Shown piece by piece: positions 59,301 through 64,000 of a DNA stretch of 64,000 nt (position 1 is the first letter of the stretch; every line of letters starts with the position of its first letter). The position numbers were made by a program, and so were the translations under genes. The DNA comes from JAHBTB01 sp964451255. Lineage in GTDB: Bacteria; Armatimonadota; Fimbriimonadia; Fimbriimonadales; Fimbriimonadaceae. The DNA lies in contig CAYVHL010000004.1 in NCBI GenBank assembly GCA_964451255.1, positions 62,001-126,000 of the forward strand. Direction: 5' to 3'. Under the pieces are notes generated by a model. It made no database searches. It was not told where the DNA came from and worked only from the letters and a program-made list of their open reading frames with translations.

Positions 59301-59366
59301 TTAGGGGCTGCCTCCTATGCAGCGAATGGTATCTTAACACGGACTTCGCAATCCGGAGCCAGCACC

Positions 59367-60254
59367 ATGCTTGATATCCACTTTGGCGAATGCCTCGACG
59401 TGATCACGCAGTTCCCGCCGGCTTCGTTCGACCTGATTTACATTGACCCGCCTTTCAACACGGGCAAAGTTCAGAGTAGGACTCAGATCCGTACAATTGC
59501 CGACGAGAATGGAGACAGGACAGGGTTTCAGGGGCGCAAATACCGAACTGTGCGACTGGGCGCCAAGTCGTTTGGGGACTCTTTCAACGACTACCTCGCA
59601 TTCCTCGAACCTCGCCTCGAACAAGCCCATCGCCTATTGAAACCCACGGGATCTCTGTTCCTCCACTTGGACTATCGGGAAGTGCATTACGCGAAGGTGT
59701 TGTTGGATGGAGTTTTTGGGCGGGATGGATTCCTAAACGAGATCATCTGGGCATACGACTACGGTGCAAGAGCCACGAACCGCTGGTCCCCCAAGCATGA
59801 CAATATCCTCTGGTACGTAAAGGATCCGGCCAACTACACTTTTCGATATGACGAGATTGATCGTATCCCATACATGGCGCCGGGGTTAGTCGGAGCCGAG
59901 AAAGCTGCTCGGGGGAAGACGCCTACCGACACCTGGTGGCACACCATTGTGCCTACGAACGGGCGCGAGAAGACAGGCTATCCGACACAGAAGCCCCTTG
60001 GAATCCTGGATCGGATCATTCGCGTGCATTCCAATCCTGGAGATCATGTCCTCGACTTCTTTGCAGGATCTGGTACGACCGGCGCTTCAGCCGTCAATCT
60101 GGGAAGAAATGCCGTCCTGGTGGACAACAGTAAGGAGGCGCTCGCTGTTATGGCTCGTAGACTTGCTTATGCCAATCCACGATTCCTCGGGTGGAAACCA
60201 TCATTGAATGAAGAGCCGGATGACCTCTTCAGCATGTCGGCCAGTCAGGGCTGA
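59367..60254 (+). CDS. Type II DNA methyltransferase (beta group)
   Basis: A 295-residue adenine-N6 or cytosine-N4 methyltransferase. Target motif IDPPFNTGK from residue 26 precedes the SAM motif LDFFAGSGTTGASAV near residue 225, which defines the beta group; YPTQKPLGILDRIIR precedes it. A small nuclease gene follows after five bases, so it is the modification half of a type II system. Confidence 0.95.
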   Translation: MLDIHFGECLDVITQFPPASFDLIYIDPPFNTGKVQSRTQIRTIADENGDRTGFQGRKYRTVRLGAKSFGDSFNDYLAFLEPRLEQAHRLLKPTGSLFLHLDYREVHYAKVLLDGVFGRDGFLNEIIWAYDYGARATNRWSPKHDNILWYVKDPANYTFRYDEIDRIPYMAPGLVGAEKAARGKTPTDTWWHTIVPTNGREKTGYPTQKPLGILDRIIRVHSNPGDHVLDFFAGSGTTGASAVNLGRNAVLVDNSKEALAVMARRLAYANPRFLGWKPSLNEEPDDLFSMSASQG

Positions 60255-60259
60255 GGATC

Positions 60260-60823
60260 ATGAAAGAAATCGCTGACCCTGACGTTAGGATTCTCGCACA
60301 GTGCTCGCAGATGTTGCAGAAAGACTATGCGACCGAGGATACGGTATGGTCTGGTAGCCCGTTTGCATGGATCAAGACCCGGCCTTCCCGCCAGATTGGA
60401 GCAATTGGCGAGAAGCTGGTATCTGGTTGGCTCGCGACAAAGGGTTTTGACGTAACACGGTCTCCTGATGGTGATGCGGATAGACTCGTAAACGGGGCTC
60501 GGGCGGAGATCAAATGCTCAACGCTCTGGAAGTCCGGGTCCTACAAGTTCCAGCAATTGAGGGATCAGAACTACAGCTTTGCGATCTGCCTTGGCATCAG
60601 TCCCTTCGATGCCCACTGTTGGGTGCTTCCTAAGGCAGTCATCATGGCGCAATGGGGAGAAGGTGGCCTCACGACCCAACACGGAGGACAGCGTGGTCGG
60701 GATACTGCTTGGCTCACGGTTGACCCTGGCTCTCCAGGGGAGTGGCTGAGTGATTATGGCCCAGCGCTTCGCCACGCCGCCGACCTTGTTGCAAGGTTGT
60801 CTGGTCGTCGGCCCCTCCGCTAA
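60260..60823 (+). CDS. Probable type II restriction endonuclease
   Basis: A 187-residue protein with a likely PD-(D/E)XK centre: GEKLVSGWLATKGFDVTRSP, then DADRLVNGARAEIKCSTLW with Asp and ExK about ten residues apart. The strand after it (SFAICLGISPFDAHCWVL) suits the fold. The position right after the methyltransferase supports the call; recognition site unknown. Confidence 0.82.
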   Translation: MKEIADPDVRILAQCSQMLQKDYATEDTVWSGSPFAWIKTRPSRQIGAIGEKLVSGWLATKGFDVTRSPDGDADRLVNGARAEIKCSTLWKSGSYKFQQLRDQNYSFAICLGISPFDAHCWVLPKAVIMAQWGEGGLTTQHGGQRGRDTAWLTVDPGSPGEWLSDYGPALRHAADLVARLSGRRPLR

Positions 60824-60965
60824 CTACTTTGCGAGCCGATTCAACTCCCGCGCCCAGGCAAATTCAAACTCGGTCTGCGGCCAACGACGCTCTCCTGCGG
60901 GAGGGGCACACTAACGGGCGATCAGTGTACATTCTGTACGAGCCGACCAGCTTCGGCAACACTTT

Positions 60966-61362
60966 CAAGCCGTCGTCGCGTGGGTGCGGCGGGTGTTTCC
61001 GACCTGGCGGAAGGAGATGAATGGCCTGGCCTGGGGCAAGTTCTACCGCGAGTACAAAGGACGACCGGCTGAACGCGGCGACGCTGGAGAAACGGATCGA
61101 GGGTCTCTACCGACAACAACTTTGACCCACATCGCAGTGGGGGAGACACTCGACGGCAAGGTTGTCGATTGGCTTGAGAAAGTCAGCGACGAAGACTACC
61201 GCCTCGGTTAGCTGGCATCCGCCGTGGTTTATCAACGCGCCTGCAGCGTGCATCCGCAACCTATACTTTCCATCGAATCCCACAACACTATCGAACTACG
61301 GACGGTGCGAGGCTCGGAGCTCGCTTTGCGCCTCTTGCAACCGAACCAAGGGTGAACTGTAG
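60966..61362 (+). pseudogene. Remnants of a DUF262-HNH endonuclease C-terminus and a cupin gene
   Basis: Three pieces follow each other in changing frames. First, 60966-61060 encodes a helix with TWRKEMNGLAWGKFYREYK and, one base out of frame, DDRLNAATLEKRIEGLYRQQ ending at a stop; this resembles the region before the HNH domain of DUF262-HNH proteins. Second, 61119-61211 encodes HIAVGETLDGKVVDWLEKVS, the usual C-terminus of a cupin protein. Third, 61321-61362 encodes SLCASCNRTKGEL, the usual end of an HNH nuclease. Confidence 0.6.
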
Positions 61363-61580
61363 GTCGGGTGACCCATTAATTTATCAGACGCCGACGGCTG
61401 GTCTTCTTCAGAGGCAGGCCCTTCGCCATCGCGATCACGCTACTGGGACTTGAGACCAAAGGTGCCGCCGGGGTAGCTTCGTTCGCACGGAGCCTGCTAG
61501 AATTGTGGCCATCGAATTGCGCTTAGTCCATTAGCGTCTTCGGTACAGGAATGGAAGCCAATAGGATCGGGGTTGTCACT
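61363..61580. other. Stretch without a recognised gene
   Basis: Between the HNH remnant and the prepilin start nothing is recognised except short frames without supporting signals. Confidence 0.5.
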
Positions 61581-62300
61581 ATGACCAAACAGAATCGTAA
61601 CGCATTTACTCTCATCGAATTGTTGGTCGTCATAGCAATTATTGCGATATTGGCGGCGATATTGTTCCCCGTTTTCACACAGGCAAAGTCGGCTGCAAAA
61701 TCGGCTGTATGCATCTCCAACCTTAAGCAAATAGGATATGCCATAGCCATCTATCGTGTTGATTACGACGATGTCAACCCGCGATATCGGTTTTGTCCAG
61801 ACCTGCCAGGAAACGAACTGTGCACTTACCTGACAAATCCGGTCCAGTGGACGGGATCACAGGAGATTTGGTGGGCCCCATACGATAATTCGGTCGCCCC
61901 TGATTCGCCTGGCCCCTACCCCAATTGGAAGGGAGGGTTCTTGCAGCCATATGTCAAAAACCTGCAGATATTCAAGGATCCAGGAGACGGTATTTGGCAA
62001 GTTGGGTATGCCATGAGCTATATCACAGACGGCCCGATGGGGCGTAGCTCCAGCGAAGTCGCCAACCCGACGGTCTTGCAGGTCTGGGATCATCGTCGGA
62101 CACCCGGTTGCGCAGACACAAGGTCGGGATTCACAGGCCCGCCATGGAACCCGTTTCCTCCGGAGGCGGACACGGCTCATTCGCACTATCCAACTCGTCA
62201 TGCTGGAGGATTCAACCCATTGAGCCACGACGGCAGCGTCCACTGGAGAAACCCGAAGAGCCTGAATGAGTCGGACTTTATCGCGACAGCGACGCAGTAA
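61581..62300 (+). CDS. Prepilin-like protein with DUF1559-type C-terminus
   Basis: A 239-residue protein with a type IV pilin-type leader and helix (NAFTLIELLVVIAIIAILAA, residues 7-26) starting at ATG 61581. Cleavage is expected before FTLIE. The C-terminal phrase RHAGGFNPLSHDGSVHW is the H-x-GG-x-N-x5-DG pattern of DUF1559-like pseudopilins common in planctomycetes and Armatimonadota. Lower GC than the left half of the window. No pilus assembly genes lie nearby. Confidence 0.93.
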   Translation: MTKQNRNAFTLIELLVVIAIIAILAAILFPVFTQAKSAAKSAVCISNLKQIGYAIAIYRVDYDDVNPRYRFCPDLPGNELCTYLTNPVQWTGSQEIWWAPYDNSVAPDSPGPYPNWKGGFLQPYVKNLQIFKDPGDGIWQVGYAMSYITDGPMGRSSSEVANPTVLQVWDHRRTPGCADTRSGFTGPPWNPFPPEADTAHSHYPTRHAGGFNPLSHDGSVHWRNPKSLNESDFIATATQ

Positions 62301-62751
62301 GGCCAACCGCACTTTCGCTCATCCTGTGAGCTCTCGCCTGTCGGGCTTCTATGGGGGTGGAGCGGGTACGAAATGTCCCTGGGATGATCCGCGTGACCGT
62401 AATCTTGCCCTGGTGATCTCGAATCGACAGCCGAGTTACCGACCTCAGCCCGAACCAGTGAGATTCTGGTGATTGGTGGAGGATAGTTCAGGCTATTAGA
62501 ACTCTCTGAGCTCTCGATATGCGAGGCTCCGGCTCGAATCTAGGAATCCGAGGAGAAGACGTACGAGTAGTGGACCCGCGAAGAATTGTTCGAGATTGTT
62601 TGGTTGTCGGCCCTCCCGGAAGCGGGCCAGGAAGCTCGACGTGACCATGAACTCCTCCGGAGGATCAATTGCCCGTTCGAGGTTCATGGCGTATGAAGGG
62701 AAGCCTCGCCAGATCAGGCAACAAAAGGACCAGACGTGCTAGATTTGTCTC
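62301..62751. other. Region with no supported gene
   Basis: About 450 bases between the prepilin and the small zinc-knuckle gene. One minus-strand frame (62496-62687) is open but lacks a ribosome site and any family feature. A 12-base perfect palindrome TCCTCCGGAGGA occurs near 62652. Confidence 0.5.
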
Positions 62752-62868
62752 ATGGCGCAGTGCTCAGCATGCAATGGTAGTGGAAAAGTCAAAGTTGACA
62801 GTGCAGATAATCCGGGGAAGAAGGTGGAGATAACCTGCCCGAAGTGCAAGGGAACCGGGAGAAGTTGA
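62752..62868 (+). CDS. 38-residue DnaJ-type zinc-knuckle protein
   Basis: A complete small frame MAQCSACNGSGKVKVD to CPKCKGTGRS with stop. It contains two CxxCxGxG knuckles (CSACNGSG and CPKCKGTG), the exact pattern of the DnaJ cysteine-rich domain, separated by a charged loop. Four cysteines can bind one zinc. It stands 19 bases before the coiled-coil gene and on the same strand, so it probably belongs to the operon at the right edge. Confidence 0.75.
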   Translation: MAQCSACNGSGKVKVDSADNPGKKVEITCPKCKGTGRS

Positions 62869-62887
62869 ATTCAGACGGGGGTCTTGA

Positions 62888-63745
62888 TTGAAGCCGAGTT
62901 CGCCCGAAATCTTGGCTGAGTCCGTTGCTTCGTTTGAACAGGCGATTCTGGATCTGAAGTCAGCGTGGACACCTGACCGCTTAGTGTCGTCTGCTCAGGA
63001 GCGGAAAGGTGATACGGCTGCGTACGTGCTAAGGCTGACGGAGAGTCTGGAGCAGGCGGCCGTTTTTGCGCGCTCAATATTGGTCTCCGGGAGCGGATCC
63101 GTTTTTTCTCCATTTGCGGCGGGCCGGTTGCAACACGAGATCGAGGCGATCGAAAGCGCTCTTGCGGCTGGACCCACTTCAGCTGAGCTAACTGAACTCC
63201 AGGAGAAAGTAGCGCTGTTCGATGCGCTCCAAACGGAACTTTGCTATTTGAGAATCAGGGCACGAGACCTGGACCAGCTTCAAGACCTAGAAGGTGAGCA
63301 TTCGACGTTGCTCGCAAGGGTTGACGAGTTGAAAGCTGCCCTTCACGAGTCCGGTGTCGGTGAGGTAGAGAATCAAGCGCGTGTTATCTGTGCTAAAGTT
63401 GGCGCCACTGTTTCAGAGCTTGAGGCGGTATTGTCCGACCGTCTCAAGGAGTTGATGGTCAATGTCGAAGTGAACTCCCGGCGACTATCTTCGGTTTTAG
63501 AAGATTTGGCCACAAACCGTCAAAAATTGGAGGACGCCGCCCTGCGATACAACGAAATTCTCCCTGAAGCGAAGCTTCACGCCGAAGCGAACGCAAAGAT
63601 AGCCGCAGCAATCGGCCCAAAGAGCATTGCTGAGTCGGTGGAGACGATAATTGCAGCATTGGGAGACACTGACCGTGCGATCAAAGAAGCGTTGGAGATG
63701 GTGGAAGCTTCGAAAAAGCTGCCTGAACTCGGAGTTGCGACCTGA
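62888..63745 (+). CDS. Coiled-coil protein of unknown function
   Basis: A 285-residue helical protein with long heptad stretches (LQEKVALFDALQTELCYL; LQDLEGEHSTLLARVDELKA; VNSRRLSSVLEDLATNRQKL). No membrane helix, no enzymatic motif. TTG 62888 is chosen because no ATG occurs until late in the frame; a G-rich stretch lies eight to twelve bases upstream. It ends three bases before the radical SAM start, so the two are coupled. Confidence 0.75.
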   Translation: MKPSSPEILAESVASFEQAILDLKSAWTPDRLVSSAQERKGDTAAYVLRLTESLEQAAVFARSILVSGSGSVFSPFAAGRLQHEIEAIESALAAGPTSAELTELQEKVALFDALQTELCYLRIRARDLDQLQDLEGEHSTLLARVDELKAALHESGVGEVENQARVICAKVGATVSELEAVLSDRLKELMVNVEVNSRRLSSVLEDLATNRQKLEDAALRYNEILPEAKLHAEANAKIAAAIGPKSIAESVETIIAALGDTDRAIKEALEMVEASKKLPELGVAT

Positions 63746-63748
63746 ACG

Positions 63749-64000
63749 ATGCGGCTACTCAATGTTGCAGCGTGGTGCGAGGCGACAGTCTGTCTTGGAC
63801 CAGGTTTGAGGTCGGTTTTGTGGGTTCAGGGGTGTCCATTCAATTGCCCAAACTGCATTGCTCCCGAATGGATTCCAATGGATGCCGCTACTTCGTTGTC
63901 TCCCGAGGAAGCCGCGGCACTGCTCACGAAAAACGATTCCGTGACTGGCGTGACGCTCAGCGGTGGGGAGCCGATGCTTCAAGCGGAGGCTCTGTTGGAA
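63749..64000 (+). CDS. Radical SAM enzyme, 4Fe-4S single-cluster type (3' part missing)
   Basis: The frame runs off the window. The N-terminus LGPGLRSVLWVQGCPFNCPN followed by CIAPEW contains the CxxxCxxC cluster motif, and VTGVTLSGGEPMLQAEAL holds the GGEP SAM-contact motif. This arrangement is close to activating enzymes of the NrdG/pyruvate-formate-lyase type. In a run with a zinc-knuckle protein and a coiled-coil protein it probably modifies a partner protein; the partner is not in view. Confidence 0.88.
   Translation, partial: MRLLNVAAWCEATVCLGPGLRSVLWVQGCPFNCPNCIAPEWIPMDAATSLSPEEAAALLTKNDSVTGVTLSGGEPMLQAEALLE

Noticed and set aside
61162..61362. A complete small gene of 66 codons
   Set aside because: Only its last 13 codons resemble anything (an HNH tail), so it is treated as a remnant.
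62496..62687. A 63-codon minus-strand frame
   Set aside because: No ribosome site, no recognisable family and no neighbour on the same strand.

Overview
The window looks like a draft scaffold (one 100-base run of N) of a GC-rich, diderm, flagellated bacterium, most probably an Armatimonadota member of the Fimbriimonadia type. The reasons are the P-ring and L-ring flagellar genes (which require an outer membrane), three PEP-CTERM proteins, a DUF1501 protein and a DUF1549/DUF1553 cytochrome-like protein of the kind shared with planctomycetes, a FliW/CsrA pair, and a DUF1559-like prepilin. The lineage is inferred from gene content only; no marker gene is present to prove it.

Layout. 0-7.8 kb is a co-directional flagellar operon: flgG (partial), an unusual flgA, flgH, flgI, flgJ (rod-binding part only), flgN, flgK, flgL, fliW and csrA. 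From 7.8 to 24 kb lie mostly housekeeping genes: ribF, a lipoprotein, pdxS, a zinc-ribbon protein, a THUMP-like methyltransferase, an anti-sigma-like protein, a secretin-type STN protein, a minus-strand menaquinone/isoprenoid run (menG, polyprenyl synthase, HAD phosphatase, tatD), a VOC protein, a Tat-exported Gfo/Idh/MocA oxidoreductase and a YcxB-like protein. From 24 to 38.7 kb are PEP-CTERM genes, a fibronectin-III-like protein preceded by a 21-bp tandem repeat, a fluoride riboswitch driving crcB and DUF190, a caspase-like protease, a planctomycete-type cytochrome protein, glycerol kinase with a damaged or non-standard start, and a methyltransferase with an endonuclease-like tail.

From 38.7 to 47.3 kb four arrays of a 38-41 bp palindromic repeat are scattered between genes. 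A DUF559 (Vsr/PD-(D/E)XK-like) nuclease gene is wedged between repeat units pointing in opposite directions, and the repeat supplies its C-terminus and stop codon. Between the arrays sits a molybdenum hydroxylase set (mobA-like, xdhC, 2Fe-2S subunit, molybdopterin subunit). From 47.3 to 52.1 kb are hemerythrin, a TDT transporter, a frameshifted GH20 hexosaminidase and a DUF5677-like gene.

From 52.1 to 61.5 kb is an accessory zone full of debris: two truncated UvrA-like starts with the same leader, fragments of a DUF262-HNH endonuclease and of fibronectin-III genes, a 353-bp near-perfect duplication, REP/BIME-like palindromes around an IS200-type RAYT transposase, a serine-protease/coiled-coil pair, a convergent HicA/HicB pair and a type II restriction-modification pair. 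The right end (62.7-64.0 kb) opens a new operon: a 38-residue DnaJ-type zinc-knuckle protein, a coiled-coil protein and a radical SAM enzyme that runs off the window. The best candidates for undescribed biology are the DUF559/palindrome arrays, the RAYT/BIME zone with its gene remnants, and the right-edge operon.
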